Part shown: one piece after another, positions 42,855 to 52,234 of the stretch
Layout: each line of letters begins with the position of its first letter
Numbering within the stretch: position 1 is the stretch's first letter
Source of the DNA: Streptomyces lavendofoliae
GTDB taxonomy: Bacteria > Actinomycetota > Actinomycetes > Streptomycetales > Streptomycetaceae
Assembly: GCF_014649735.1 (NCBI RefSeq)
Contig: NZ_BMTP01000014.1
Span: 1-64,000, forward strand
Direction: 5' to 3'
DNA length: 64,000 nt
Translations under genes and position numbers: made by a program
The notes under the pieces: generated by a model
The model's database searches: none
The model's input: the letters and a program-made list of their open reading frames with translations, nothing else
Told to the model about the DNA's origin: nothing

Positions 42855-43574
42855 TCACCGTCCACCGCCACCGCCACCGTCCTGGACGCGACCACCGCCC
42901 GCGTCGCCTCCCCCGACCGCGCCGCCGCCCGCGTTTCCGTCCCCCGGCCCGTCCCCGTACGCCCGGGCCGACGCGTCCACGTGCGCGAGCCGTCGCAGGG
43001 AGGCCAGGACCGCGTCGCCCAGCACGGTTCCGACCACGGCGCTCTCCACCAGGTCCTCGCGCCTGGCGTTGCGCGCCACGTAGGCCAGGTCGGCGCGGGC
43101 GACCCGCTCGGCGGCGTCCGCGTAGTCGTCCAGCATCTCCAGGAAGGCCCCGTGCCCCACCCGCTGGAGCGCCGCGAGCGCGCCGGCCAGGGCCTCCGCC
43201 TGCGGGCTCTTCACGCCGACCCGCCAGCCGCGCCGCGCGAGGAGCCCCGCCACCGCGTTCCGCGCCGCCTCCAGCGCGGCGTCGGGCTCGCCGACGGGGC
43301 GTGACGCCAGGCGGTCGGCGGCCTCGCCCAGCACTTTGTGCACCGGCCGGCCGGTGTCGTCGACCGCGGCCAGCACCTCACGGATCGCGGCCACCGACAG
43401 GCCGCCCTCGTCCAGCAGCGCGCGGATGAGCCGCAGCCTGCGTTCGTGCCCCTCGTCGTAGCTGGCCTGGTTGGGGCTGCTCAAGCGTCCGGCCGGGAGG
43501 AGCCCTTCCCGTACGTAGTACTTGATCGTCGGCACCGACACCCCGGTCCTGCGGCTCAACTCGCCGATGCGCAC
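42855..43574 (-). CDS. MerR-family transcriptional regulator
   Basis: The 239-residue protein has the MerR winged helix at its N-terminus (MRIGELSRRTGVSVPTIKYY, then VREGLLPAGRL) followed by helical dimerisation and effector regions and a Gly-rich C-terminal tail (last 35 residues). I chose GTG 43574, nine bases after AAGGTGAG; the ATG at 43628 would add 18 acidic residues but overlaps a probable -10 (TATGAT). It is divergent from a two-gene membrane protein operon that it probably controls. Confidence 0.88.
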   Translation of the reverse strand: MRIGELSRRTGVSVPTIKYYVREGLLPAGRLSSPNQASYDEGHERRLRLIRALLDEGGLSVAAIREVLAAVDDTGRPVHKVLGEAADRLASRPVGEPDAALEAARNAVAGLLARRGWRVGVKSPQAEALAGALAALQRVGHGAFLEMLDDYADAAERVARADLAYVARNARREDLVESAVVGTVLGDAVLASLRRLAHVDASARAYGDGPGDGNAGGGAVGGGDAGGGRVQDGGGGGGR

Positions 43575-43629
43575 GCGGCGCTCACCTTCTTCTTCGTCGT
43601 CCGGCCTTGCCAGGTCCCCGTCCATCATA

Positions 43630-43667
43630 GATAGTTCCACTACCGGATAGCGGAGAGTGCCACTATC
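43630..43667. promoter_or_regulatory. candidate MerR operator in the divergent gap
   Basis: GATAGTTCCACT (from 43630) and AGTGCCACTATC (ending 43667) form an interrupted inverted repeat whose outer GATAGT/ACTATC arms match perfectly. TATGAT on the minus strand (43627-43622) is a likely -10 for the regulator. MerR proteins typically bind such repeats in promoter spacers. Confidence 0.45.
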
Positions 43668-43695
43668 CATTCTTCTCACAGGGGGATCAGGGATC

Positions 43696-44676
43696 ATGTC
43701 CTTACGCAGCCGGATTTCCGGCCTCCACCGGCCGTTGACGCTCTTCTCGGCAGCGATGGTGGTCCTCGCCGTCGTGTCAGCGGCGGGTCTGGTTCTCGAC
43801 GACCGGGTGGTCGTGGGCGCGCCCGTGTGGTCCAAGCCGTTGAAGTTCTCCGTCTCCTTCGTCGCCTACTGCCTCTCGCTGGCATGGATGCTCTCGCTGC
43901 TCCCGCGCTTCCGGCGGACGGGCTGGTGGGCGGGGACGGTCGTCGTGGTGGCGGGCGCGGTCGAGATGGTGGTCATCACCGGACAGGCGGTCCGCGGCAA
44001 GCGCAGTCACTTCAACCGCGAAACGCCCTTCGACGCCGCGCTGTTCGACGTCATGGGGGCGACCATCGTCGCCCTGTGGGTCGCGACGCTCGTCGTCGCC
44101 GTCCTGCTCTTCCGCACCCCGCTCGCGGACCGGGCCTCCGCCTGGGCGATCAGGCTGAGCACGGTGCTCACCCTGACGGGCGCGGGGCTGGGTTTCCTGA
44201 TGACGCTGCCGTCGCCCGGCCAGCGGGACAGCGCCTCCGACACGGTCGGCGCGCACAGCGTCGGCGTCCCGGACGGCGGGCCGGGCATGCCCCTCACCGG
44301 CTGGTCGACGACCGGCGGCGACCTGCGCGTCCCGCACTTCGTGGGCATGCACGCGCTGCAGGTGCTCCCGCTGGTGGCCCTGCTGCTCCTCGCCATGGCC
44401 CCGCGCCTCACCCGGCTGCGCGACGAGCGGCTCCGGCTCCGGCTGGTGCTGGTCGCCTCGGCGGCGTACGCGGCGGTCCTCGCCCTGCTCACCTGGCAGG
44501 CGCTGCGCGGGCAGCCGCTGGTCCACCCCGACGGCGTGACGCTCACGGCGGCGGCACTGGCCTCGGCCGTCATCGCGACGGCGACAGGGGCCGCGCTGCG
44601 CCGCCCCGCCCCCAACCCGTCCTCTCCCCCGGCCCCCATGCATCCCACCCCCAGAGAACGGGAGCACGCGGCATGA
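43696..44676 (+). CDS. multi-pass membrane protein of the MerR-controlled operon
   Basis: The 326-residue protein has about seven to eight hydrophobic helices. Between helices there is a polar stretch (SHFNRETPFDAALFDVMG) and an extracytoplasmic segment (about 175-215) with several His/Asp residues. AGGGGGATCAGGG precedes the ATG. The stop overlaps the next start (ATGA). No family recognised; the paired ABA4-like gene suggests a role in envelope or lipid physiology. Confidence 0.75.
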   Translation: MSLRSRISGLHRPLTLFSAAMVVLAVVSAAGLVLDDRVVVGAPVWSKPLKFSVSFVAYCLSLAWMLSLLPRFRRTGWWAGTVVVVAGAVEMVVITGQAVRGKRSHFNRETPFDAALFDVMGATIVALWVATLVVAVLLFRTPLADRASAWAIRLSTVLTLTGAGLGFLMTLPSPGQRDSASDTVGAHSVGVPDGGPGMPLTGWSTTGGDLRVPHFVGMHALQVLPLVALLLLAMAPRLTRLRDERLRLRLVLVASAAYAAVLALLTWQALRGQPLVHPDGVTLTAAALASAVIATATGAALRRPAPNPSSPPAPMHPTPREREHAA

Positions 44677-45125
44677 CCGTCTTCCTCTTCGAGCTCTCCT
44701 TCCACCTGGCCGCGCCGGTCTGGCTGTTGATGATCCTGGCCCCCAACTGGGCCTGGACGCGCCGGATCGCCGCCTCCCCCCTCACCGTCGTGCCCATCCT
44801 GCTGGTCTACCTCGGCCTGGCCGCATCGGTGGTTCCCGAGCTGTGGACCGCCGTACGCGAACCGGACCTGGACACGTTCCGCGCCCTGGTCGCCCTCGCC
44901 GACGGCGCCGGCGCGGTCTGGGCCCAGATCATCGCGTGGGACCTGCTGATCGGCCAGTGGATGTACCTCGAAGCCCGTCGCCTCGGCCTCCACCCACTGC
45001 TGACCGGGCCGCTGCTGGTCCTGACCGTCCTGCTGTCCCCCGTCGGACTGCTGCTCTTCCTGGCCGTCCGCGCGACCAGACCCCCGACCCCGGCCCACCA
45101 CCCCGCACACCCCGCCCTACGCTGA
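44673..45125 (+). CDS. ABA4-like (DUF4281) membrane protein
   Basis: The 150-residue protein has four hydrophobic helices and the pattern APVWLLMILAPNWAWTRRI, VPILLVYLGLAA and AQIIAWDLLIGQWMYLEARR typical of the ABA4-like family (plant neoxanthin-related ABA4 and bacterial homologues). Its start overlaps the upstream membrane gene by four bases. The biochemical function in bacteria is unknown. Confidence 0.8.
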   Translation: MTVFLFELSFHLAAPVWLLMILAPNWAWTRRIAASPLTVVPILLVYLGLAASVVPELWTAVREPDLDTFRALVALADGAGAVWAQIIAWDLLIGQWMYLEARRLGLHPLLTGPLLVLTVLLSPVGLLLFLAVRATRPPTPAHHPAHPALR

Positions 45126-45139
45126 CGGAACATGACGAA

Positions 45140-45166
45140 GGCCCGGCCGGGGAGCCCGGCCGGGCC
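45140..45166. terminator. bidirectional terminator between ABA4-like gene and helY
   Basis: Perfect 12-bp arms (45140-45151 and 45155-45166) with a 3-base loop separate two convergent genes. Confidence 0.9.
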
Positions 45167-45188
45167 TCGTGCGGGGTACGACAGGGGG

Positions 45189-48008
45189 TCAGCCCACGGA
45201 GCTGTAGGCGACGACGCCCCGCAGCAGCGCGTCGACCGCCTTGCGGGCGTTCTTGGCGACCGTGCTGTTCTCCTTCGGCGCGGCCGCCGCGATCTGGCCG
45301 AGGACGTCGATGACCTGCTTGCACCAGCGGACGAAGTCGCCGGCCGGCATCTCGGCCTCGCGCAGCACCTCGTCGAGGCCCTTGTCGGAGGCCCACTGGT
45401 AGGCGGCCCAGGCGAACCCGAGGTCGGGCTCCCGCTGGCCGACGCCCTCCGCCTGGTTGATGCGGAAGTCCTCCTCCAGGGCGTCCAGCCGTCCCCAGAT
45501 GCGCACCATCTCGCCGAGCGCCGCCTTGGCCTTGCCGGACGGCAGCTTGGGCGCGACGGCGTCGTCCGCCTGCCTGGCCTCGTAGACCAGGGCCGAGACG
45601 CACGCGGCCAGCTCGGCCGGGTTGAGGCCCTCCCAGACGCCGTCGCGCAGGCACTCGCTGGCCAACAGGTCCAGCTCGCCGTAGAGGCGGGCGAGCCGCT
45701 TGCCGTGCTCCGTGACCTCGTCGCCGCGCAGGTAGTCCATCTCCGTCAGCAGCGCGACGATCCGGTCGAAGGTGCGGGCGATGGTGTTCGTACGCCCCTC
45801 GATGCGCCGCTCCAACTGCCGCGTGTCGCGCTGCAACCGGTGGTACCGCTCGGCCCACCGCGCGTGGTCCTCCCGCTCGTCGCACCCGTGGCAGGGGTGC
45901 GCCCGCAGCGCGGTACGCAGACGGGAGATCTCGCGGTCGTCGGCGGCGGCCGAGCGCTGCTTGCGGTGCCGCTCCGGCTCTATGTGCCCCGCCTTGGTGC
46001 GCAGCGCGGACGCCAGGTCGCGCCGTGACTGCGGGGAACGCGGGTTGAACGACTTGGGGATGCGCATCCGCTCCAGCGCCTCGACCGGCACCGGGAAGTC
46101 GATCGACCCCAGCCGCTTGACCTGCCGCTCGGCGGTGAGCACCAGCGGGCGCGGCCCGTCCTGGTGCTCGAAGCCGCGGTGCCCGTTGGCCCGGCCGGCC
46201 GGCAGGCCGGGGTCCAGCACCAGCGCCAGTCCGGCGAACTTGCCGGTCGGCACATGGATGACGTCCCCCGGCTTGAGCCGCTCCAGCGACGTGGCGGCGG
46301 CCACCCGGCGCTGCGCCGCGCCCTGCTTGGCGAGCTCCGTCTCACGCTCCTTGAGCTCGCGGCGCAGCCGCGCGTACTCCTCGAAATCGCCGAGGTGGCA
46401 CGTCATGCCCTCCCGGTAGCCGTCGAGCCCCTCCTCGTTGCGCTGGACCTGGCGGGAGATGCCGACCACCGACCGGTCCGCCTGGAACTGGGCGAACGAG
46501 GTCTCCAGCAGCTCGCGCGAGCGGTGCCGGCCGAACTGGTCGACCAGGTTGACCGCCATGTTGTACGACGGCTTGAAGCTGGAACGCAGCGGGTACGTAC
46601 GGGTGCCGGCCAGGCCCGCGAGGTGGCCGGGGTCCATGCCGCGCTGCCAGAGCACGACCGCGTGGCCCTCGACGTCGATGCCGCGCCTGCCCGCGCGCCC
46701 GGTGAGCTGGGTGTACTCGCCCGGCGTGATGTCGGCGTGCTGCTCGCCGTTCCACTTGACCAGCTTCTCCAGCACCACCGAGCGGGCGGGCATGTTGATG
46801 CCGAGCGCCAGCGTCTCCGTGGCGAACACGGCCTTGACCAGGCCGCGTACGAAGAGCTCCTCGACGACCTCCTTGAAGGTCGGCAGCATGCCCGCGTGGT
46901 GCGCGGCGATGCCCCGCTCCAGGCCCTCCAGCCACTCGTAGTACCCGAGGACGTGCAGGTCCTCGGTGGGGATCGAGGCGGTCCGCTCCTCGACGATCTC
47001 CCGGACGCGGGCGCGCCCCTCCTCGTCGTTCAGGCGGAGCCCCGCGTACAGGCACTGCTGTACGGCGGACTCGCAACCCGCCCGGCTGAAGATGAACGTG
47101 ATCGCGGGCAGCAGCCCCTCGGCGTCCAGTCGCTCGATGACCTCGGGCCGCCCGGGCGTCCAGATCCGCGAGCGCTGGCGCCGCTCGCGCTCGCGGTCCG
47201 CCTCGCGGCCGCGGCGCCGGTCACGGCCGCCCATGGGGCGCGAGTTCTCCATGCGCGCGAGGCGGACCAGGTCGGGGTTGACCTCCCGCCGGCCGGACCC
47301 GCGGCCGCCGTGGTCGGTCTCCTCCTCGAAGAGGTCGTAGATCCGGCGCCCCGCCAGGACGTGCTGCCACAGCGGCACGGGCCGGCTCTCGGAGACGATC
47401 ACCTCGGTGTCGCCACGCACCGTGTCGAGCCAGTCACCGAACTCCTCGGCGTTGGACACGGTCGCGGAGAGCGACACCAGGGTCACGGACTCGGGGAGGT
47501 GGATGATCACTTCCTCCCAGACGGCTCCGCGGAACCGGTCGGAGAGGTAGTGCACCTCGTCCATCACCACATAGCCCAGGCCCCGGAGGGACTGGGAGCC
47601 CGCGTACAGCATGTTGCGGAGCACCTCGGTGGTCATGACGACCACCGGCGCCTCGGAGTTCACGCTGTTGTCGCCGGTCAGGAGACCGACCTTGTCCGCC
47701 CCGTACCGCTTGACGAGGTCCGCGTACTTCTGGTTGGACAGGGCCTTGATGGGCGTGGTGTAGAAGCACTTGCGCCCCTGCGCGAGGGCGAGGTGCACGG
47801 CGAACTCACCGACGATGGTCTTGCCCGAGCCGGTGGGTGCCGCGACGAGTACCCCCTTGCCGGCCTCGAGGGCCTGGCATGCCTCGATCTGGAACGGGTC
47901 CAGCTCGAAGTCGTACAGGGCGCGGAATGGAGCGAGCGCGGTCGCCTCCTCGGCGGCGCGGCGCCGGGCGGCTGCGTACGCTTCCGCGGGTGTGAGTTCT
48001 TCTGTCAT
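45189..48008 (-). CDS. helY: Ski2/Mtr4-like DEVH-box RNA helicase (HelY)
   Basis: The 939-residue protein has two RecA domains: Walker A APTGSGKT (57-64), TTPIKALSNQ, DEVH (150-153), the SAT motif, and helicase C motifs (HHAGMLP, FATETLALGINMPA, GRAGRRG). A beta-rich insertion and C-terminal helical region complete the Ski2-like architecture. It probably unwinds structured RNA during decay or rRNA processing. ATG 48008 is chosen; a GTG at 48035 is an alternative. TAGGCT lies nine bases upstream, suggesting a near-leaderless mRNA. Confidence 0.9.
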   Translation of the reverse strand: MTEELTPAEAYAAARRRAAEEATALAPFRALYDFELDPFQIEACQALEAGKGVLVAAPTGSGKTIVGEFAVHLALAQGRKCFYTTPIKALSNQKYADLVKRYGADKVGLLTGDNSVNSEAPVVVMTTEVLRNMLYAGSQSLRGLGYVVMDEVHYLSDRFRGAVWEEVIIHLPESVTLVSLSATVSNAEEFGDWLDTVRGDTEVIVSESRPVPLWQHVLAGRRIYDLFEEETDHGGRGSGRREVNPDLVRLARMENSRPMGGRDRRRGREADRERERRQRSRIWTPGRPEVIERLDAEGLLPAITFIFSRAGCESAVQQCLYAGLRLNDEEGRARVREIVEERTASIPTEDLHVLGYYEWLEGLERGIAAHHAGMLPTFKEVVEELFVRGLVKAVFATETLALGINMPARSVVLEKLVKWNGEQHADITPGEYTQLTGRAGRRGIDVEGHAVVLWQRGMDPGHLAGLAGTRTYPLRSSFKPSYNMAVNLVDQFGRHRSRELLETSFAQFQADRSVVGISRQVQRNEEGLDGYREGMTCHLGDFEEYARLRRELKERETELAKQGAAQRRVAAATSLERLKPGDVIHVPTGKFAGLALVLDPGLPAGRANGHRGFEHQDGPRPLVLTAERQVKRLGSIDFPVPVEALERMRIPKSFNPRSPQSRRDLASALRTKAGHIEPERHRKQRSAAADDREISRLRTALRAHPCHGCDEREDHARWAERYHRLQRDTRQLERRIEGRTNTIARTFDRIVALLTEMDYLRGDEVTEHGKRLARLYGELDLLASECLRDGVWEGLNPAELAACVSALVYEARQADDAVAPKLPSGKAKAALGEMVRIWGRLDALEEDFRINQAEGVGQREPDLGFAWAAYQWASDKGLDEVLREAEMPAGDFVRWCKQVIDVLGQIAAAAPKENSTVAKNARKAVDALLRGVVAYSSVG

Positions 48009-48119
48009 CTTGTTATCGAGCCTACCCGCCGCCACTGACAGTCAGCCGATCTTTAACCAGCTCCCCGGACGCCTCCTGACGCAGCTCCGGCCCGGGGACG
48101 CGGGCTCGCCGGCACGTCC

Positions 48120-48150
48120 GAAGGCCCTCCAGGTCGCCTGGAGGGCCTTC
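48120..48150 (-). terminator. terminator after tatC
   Basis: Perfect 14-bp arms (48120-48133 and 48137-48150) with a 3-base loop lie 33 bases beyond the tatC stop and upstream of helY. Confidence 0.85.
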
Positions 48151-48182
48151 GTTCCGCATGGGCGTGCGCCGGGGCGCACTCG

Positions 48183-49139
48183 TCAGGTGATGTCGTCGTA
48201 GCCGCTGCCGTTCAGTCGCTGCGAGCGGCCGCCGTCCGCCTGCTCGGGCAGGGCGGGGGCCGAGGGGACGGGCTCGACGGCCCCGATGGCCTCGGGCGTG
48301 AGGTCCAGCTCGGAGGCTTCGTCTTCGCTCAGGCCGCGGTCGGGGTTGGTGAACTGCCGGCGCCGGTCGTTCAGCAGGGAGATACCGACGGCGATGAAGT
48401 ACAGCACCGCGAGCGGTCCTGCCAGCAGCAGCATCGAGAGGGGGTCGCCCCCCGGGGTCGCGATCGCGGCGAAGGCGGTGAGGCCGATGATCATGCCGCG
48501 CCACCAGTGCAGCATGCGCCGGCCGGTGAGGACACCGGTGAAGTTGAGCAGGATGAGCAGGAGCGGCAACTCGAAGGCCAGACCGAAGACGACGACCATG
48601 CGGGTGATCAGGTCGAGGTAGTCGTCGAGCGGGAGCAGGTTCTTCGCGCCCTCCGGCGTGAAGCTCAGCATGATCTCCGCGGTCTGCGGAAGGATCGTGT
48701 ACGCGACGTACGCCCCGAGGACGAAGAGCGGGACGCCGAGGGCCGCGAAGCCCAGCGCGTAACGCTTCTCCTTCTTGTGCAGCCCCGGGGCCACGAAGGC
48801 CCAGAGCTGGTAGAGCCAGACGGGGGTCGCCACCAGGACGCCGGCCATCAGGGCGACCTTCAGCGCGATGGTGAAGGGCGACAGGAGACCGTTGGTCGTC
48901 ATGTCCGCGCACGGCCTGCCGTCCCTGGTCACGAGCTGACCCTGTGCGCAGCCCACCGACTCCAGGATCGGCCGCATCAGGAACTCGAAGATGTCCTTCT
49001 GGAAGAAGGCCGCGACGATCACCGCTACCGCCACCGCGATGACCGACTTCAGCAGCCGGTTCCGCAGTTCACGCAAATGATCGACAAGGGGCATCCGCCC
49101 CTCGTCGTCCTTCTCCCGCTTGCGGGCAGACTTGAGCAA
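48183..49139 (-). CDS. tatC: Sec-independent (Tat) translocase subunit TatC
   Basis: The 318-residue protein has six transmembrane helices and the TatC hallmarks MPLVDHLRELRNRLLKS at the N-terminus and the FGLAFELPLLLILL helix. It recognises twin-arginine signal peptides and, with TatA, translocates folded proteins. The TTG at 49139 follows AAGGGAAG. A long acidic C-terminal extension (about 265-318) is typical of Streptomyces. tatA lies 49 bases upstream. Confidence 0.97.
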   Translation of the reverse strand: MLKSARKREKDDEGRMPLVDHLRELRNRLLKSVIAVAVAVIVAAFFQKDIFEFLMRPILESVGCAQGQLVTRDGRPCADMTTNGLLSPFTIALKVALMAGVLVATPVWLYQLWAFVAPGLHKKEKRYALGFAALGVPLFVLGAYVAYTILPQTAEIMLSFTPEGAKNLLPLDDYLDLITRMVVVFGLAFELPLLLILLNFTGVLTGRRMLHWWRGMIIGLTAFAAIATPGGDPLSMLLLAGPLAVLYFIAVGISLLNDRRRQFTNPDRGLSEDEASELDLTPEAIGAVEPVPSAPALPEQADGGRSQRLNGSGYDDIT

Positions 49140-49188
49140 CCCACTTCCCTTGTCTCGTGCGAGTGCGGCAGCCGTCAGCGCGTGTGCG

Positions 49189-49470
49189 TCAGCTCTTGGT
49201 GGTGTTCTGCTCGGCGACCGGGCGGGCGCTGCTCACGTCGCCGGGGGCGGCCTGGATGGTGCGCGGCGCGGGCTGCTGCTGGGCCGTGGTGTCCGTGGGG
49301 GCCGGGGCGGACTCGGCGTCGTCCTTCTTCATGGCCTTCGCCTCGCTCTTGAGGATGCGAGCCGACTTGCCCAGCGAACGCGCCATCTCCGGAAGCTTCT
49401 TGGCGCCGAAGAGCAGCAGGATGACGACGATGATCAGAACGATCTCGAGAGGCTTCAGATTGCCGATCAT
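49189..49470 (-). CDS. tatA: Sec-independent (Tat) translocase subunit TatA
   Basis: The 93-residue protein has an N-terminal transmembrane helix (about 7-23), the FGAKKLPEMARSLGKSARIL hinge and amphipathic helix, and a Pro/Ala/Thr-rich tail. TatA oligomers form the translocation pore. ATG 49470 follows GAGAAGGAAGCCAC. It is the first gene of tatA-tatC. Confidence 0.96.
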   Translation of the reverse strand: MIGNLKPLEIVLIIVVILLLFGAKKLPEMARSLGKSARILKSEAKAMKKDDAESAPAPTDTTAQQQPAPRTIQAAPGDVSSARPVAEQNTTKS

Positions 49471-49678
49471 GTGGCTTCCTTCTCACCGAGGCGGCTGGGG
49501 GGAGTGGGACCTACCTGTGCGACCGGACGGTTGTCCAGCCCCATGCTGCAAGGATCGTAACTCGCACGGGTAAACGTCGGGCAATCCCTGTGCATACTCC
49601 GCGTTCCGGGCAGGCGCTCAGCACCTGCGCCCGAGCCAGCAGCGTACCTCTCGCGTCCGCGAGCGAGGAGACCGCGCG

Positions 49679-49876
49679 TCAGCGCAGGCCGTCTCCGGTG
49701 CGGGCGAGATCGGTGGCCGCCCGCTCCAGGTCCTCGGCGGCGCGGTTGATGCGCCGTGTGGTGTGCGTCACTTGACGGCCGAGCCGTTCGGCTTCGATGA
49801 ACACCCGGATGCCGAGGACACCGAGAACGGCGATACCGAGGAACCCGAGGGCGATGGCGAGCATGGGCCAGAACAT
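49679..49876 (-). CDS. 65-residue membrane protein with helical tail
   Basis: The small protein has one N-terminal transmembrane helix (about 4-25) and a charged helical segment (GRQVTHTTRRINRAAEDLERAA, trimmed) of likely coiled-coil character. The layout recalls DUF948-like proteins. It lies between the 83-residue zinc-ribbon protein and tatA on the same strand. No function known. Confidence 0.6.
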   Translation of the reverse strand: MFWPMLAIALGFLGIAVLGVLGIRVFIEAERLGRQVTHTTRRINRAAEDLERAATDLARTGDGLR

Positions 49877-49896
49877 GCGCAGAGCCTAGACGACGC

Positions 49897-50148
49897 TCAG
49901 ACGGTGGAGTGGAGGCGCAGTGTCCGCACGCCGCCGCCGGTGAGCAGCTCGACGATGCGCTCACCGGCGGGCTTGCGCACGGCGGAGCCGCACTCCGGGC
50001 AGGTGAAGGAGTAGAAGGTGGTCCGAGGGCTGGCGCCGATGGCGAGCCGGAAGGAACCGGCCGAGAGTTCGAAGCGAGCCTGGCACCGGGGGCAGGCCGC
50101 CCTGAAGAGGACCGGGGCCGAAGGCGACGACACCATTCCGGGCATCAC
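49897..50148 (-). CDS. 83-residue zinc-ribbon protein
   Basis: The protein carries CPRC and, 26 residues later, CPEC, forming a four-Cys zinc ribbon (about 19-55), then a short beta C-terminus. GGAGG lies nine bases before the GTG at 50148. It resembles small FmdB/zinc-ribbon proteins of unknown function. It is downstream of pafC and in the same orientation. Confidence 0.7.
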   Translation of the reverse strand: MMPGMVSSPSAPVLFRAACPRCQARFELSAGSFRLAIGASPRTTFYSFTCPECGSAVRKPAGERIVELLTGGGVRTLRLHSTV

Positions 50149-50218
50149 GGACACATCCCTCCATTCCATCTGCGACCTCGCCGGCTGCCCGCCACCGCGG
50201 CCCGGCCGGCTGGGCCGC

Positions 50219-51175
50219 CTACGCCCGGGCCTCGTACGCGGCCAGGGCCTCGCGGGCCGCCTGCCGGGCGCTCGCGGCCAGCTCCGGCGGCGAGACGATC
50301 CGGCCCTCCCCGCCCAGCCGCAGCGCCAGCCGCCGGAGCGACGCGGGGTCAGGAGTGCGCAGGGTGATGCGCAGGCCGCCGTCGGGCAGCTCCTCGGCGC
50401 TGTCGTGCGGGTAGTACTCGGCCACCCACCGGCCGCCGGGCCCCACCTCCACCACGACCTCCGGGTCGTCGGCCGACGGGTGGACCAGTCCCTCGGACAG
50501 GTCGCGCAGCTCGATCTCGGGCGGCGCGGAGGGGTCGTCCAGCAGCCGGATCTCGGCCACCCGGTCGAGGCGGAAGGTGCGCCGCGCCTCCGACAGGCGG
50601 CACCAGGCCTCCATGTAGGTGTGGCCGACGGCGAAGAGCCGGATCGGGTCGACCTCCCGCTCGGTGAGCTCGTCCCGCGCGGGCGAGTAGTAGCGCAGCC
50701 ACAGCCGGCGCCGCTCCGAGATGGCACGGTCGACCTCGGCGAAGACCCCACCCTCGGACTCGAAGGTCACCGACAGCCGGGAGCTGGCGCCCGCCGCCTC
50801 ACCCGCCGCGGCCTCCAGCTTGGCGGTGGCGCGCAGCAGCGCCTCCCGGTCGCCCTCCCGCAGACCGGGCAGGGTGGCGACGGCCCGGGCCGCGACCAGC
50901 AGCGCGGTCGCCTCGTCGGCGGCGAGCCGCAGCGGCTCGGCGACGTCGTCGGGGTTGTGCCACCAGATCCGCTCGCCGTCCGTGTCGATGTCGAGCAGAT
51001 CGCCGCCCCGGAAGCTGGTCCCGCACATGGGCAGCACGTCGAGGTCGGAGATCAGCTCGTCCTCGGTAATGCCGAACGCCCGTGCGACGTCGCCGACATG
51101 CGCGCCGGGGCGCTCCCGCAGGTAGGTCACCAGCGAGAGCATCCGCCTGGTCTGGTCGATCGCGTTCGCGGCCAT
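50219..51175 (-). CDS. pafC: PafC, WYL-domain transcriptional regulator
   Basis: The 318-residue protein has an N-terminal HTH (about 10-65: MLSLVTYLRERPGAHVGDVA, FGITEDELISDLDVL) and a WYL domain (about 150-230, with ISERRRLWLRYYSPARDE and DPIRLFAVGHTYMEAWC) plus a WCX-type C-terminal region. In mycobacteria PafB and PafC form a single activator of the DNA-damage response that binds single-stranded DNA. The genes lie 16 bases apart here. Confidence 0.93.
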   Translation of the reverse strand: MAANAIDQTRRMLSLVTYLRERPGAHVGDVARAFGITEDELISDLDVLPMCGTSFRGGDLLDIDTDGERIWWHNPDDVAEPLRLAADEATALLVAARAVATLPGLREGDREALLRATAKLEAAAGEAAGASSRLSVTFESEGGVFAEVDRAISERRRLWLRYYSPARDELTEREVDPIRLFAVGHTYMEAWCRLSEARRTFRLDRVAEIRLLDDPSAPPEIELRDLSEGLVHPSADDPEVVVEVGPGGRWVAEYYPHDSAEELPDGGLRITLRTPDPASLRRLALRLGGEGRIVSPPELAASARQAAREALAAYEARA

Positions 51176-51191
51176 CGTGTCCCCGTCCCCC

Positions 51192-52148
51192 TCAGCCCTT
51201 GGCCACGGCACGCAGCCGGTCCACCACGTCGGCCCGCAGATCGGCGGGCTCCAGTACGACGACGTCCGGTCCGAACTCCACGAGCCAGGCGTCCAGACCG
51301 TGCCCGTACGGAATCTCCAGCTCGTCCCAGCCGTCCCCCAGCTCCCGCACCGACACGGCACGGGCGCGCAGCGGGTAACCGCAGTCGGTGCGCAGCCGGA
51401 TCAGGGCGGACCGGGTCGCCGTCTCCCCCGCCCAGCTCTCGACGGTCTCGCGGACGGTCGACACGTCCGGTACCGGCGCGGTGAACGCGCCGGCCCGCGA
51501 GCGGACCTTGCCGGTGATCCGGGAGAGCCGGAAGACGCGCTCGGCGCCCCGCTCGCGGTCCCAGCCGGCCAGGTACCAGTGACCGCGCCAGCACTCCAAC
51601 GTCCAGGGTTCGACATGACGGGTCTCGGGACGCGCCGCGTTGGCCTTGCGGTACTCGAAGACGACGGGACGCCGGTCGCGGCAGGCCAGCATCAGCGGCT
51701 CGAAGGCCGCCTCGTGGACGGGGATGCGCGGTTCGAGGGCGCTGTGCGGGGTGTCGTACGCGTCCTCCGCCTCCGGCATGCCGGCGGCCCGCAGCTTCTG
51801 CAGGGCCCCGCTGGCGGCGCCGGCGAGCCGGGCCTGCTGCCATACCTTGGCGGCCAGGCCGAGCGCGGCGGCCTCCTCGGCGTCGAGCTGGATCGGGGGC
51901 AGCCGGTTGGAGTCGCGGCGGGCGAGGTAACCGGTCTCCCCGTCCAGGTTCTCCACCGTCTCGATGACCAGGCCGAGTTCGCGCAGGTCGTCCTTGTCGC
52001 GCTCGAACATGCGGTTGAAGGAGTCGTCGGAGCCGGCTTCCAGATAGGCCTCGATGGAGCCGCGCAGCTCCCGCTTGCTGAGCGGGCGCCGGGTTCCCAG
52101 CAGGCACAGCGCCAGATTCATCAGCCGCTCGGCCTTGGCAATGGCCAT
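51192..52148 (-). CDS. pafB: PafB, WYL-domain transcriptional regulator
   Basis: The 318-residue protein begins AKAERLMNLALCLLGTRRPL with an HTH (about 5-65), followed by the WYL domain (CRDRRPVVFEYRKANAARPE, HVEPWTLECWRGHWYLAGWD, about 165-215) and a C-terminal region (WLVEFGPDVVVLEPADLRAD). It pairs with PafC as PafBC. The gene is upstream of pafC; a terminator separates it from the FKBP gene. Confidence 0.93.
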   Translation of the reverse strand: MAIAKAERLMNLALCLLGTRRPLSKRELRGSIEAYLEAGSDDSFNRMFERDKDDLRELGLVIETVENLDGETGYLARRDSNRLPPIQLDAEEAAALGLAAKVWQQARLAGAASGALQKLRAAGMPEAEDAYDTPHSALEPRIPVHEAAFEPLMLACRDRRPVVFEYRKANAARPETRHVEPWTLECWRGHWYLAGWDRERGAERVFRLSRITGKVRSRAGAFTAPVPDVSTVRETVESWAGETATRSALIRLRTDCGYPLRARAVSVRELGDGWDELEIPYGHGLDAWLVEFGPDVVVLEPADLRADVVDRLRAVAKG

Positions 52149-52234
52149 CGACGCCCTGCACCTCTTCTTATGGAGTCACTTTTCCCGCTCAACGTACCGC
52201 CCCGGGGTGTCGCGGCAAAAGTCGCGGCACGACC

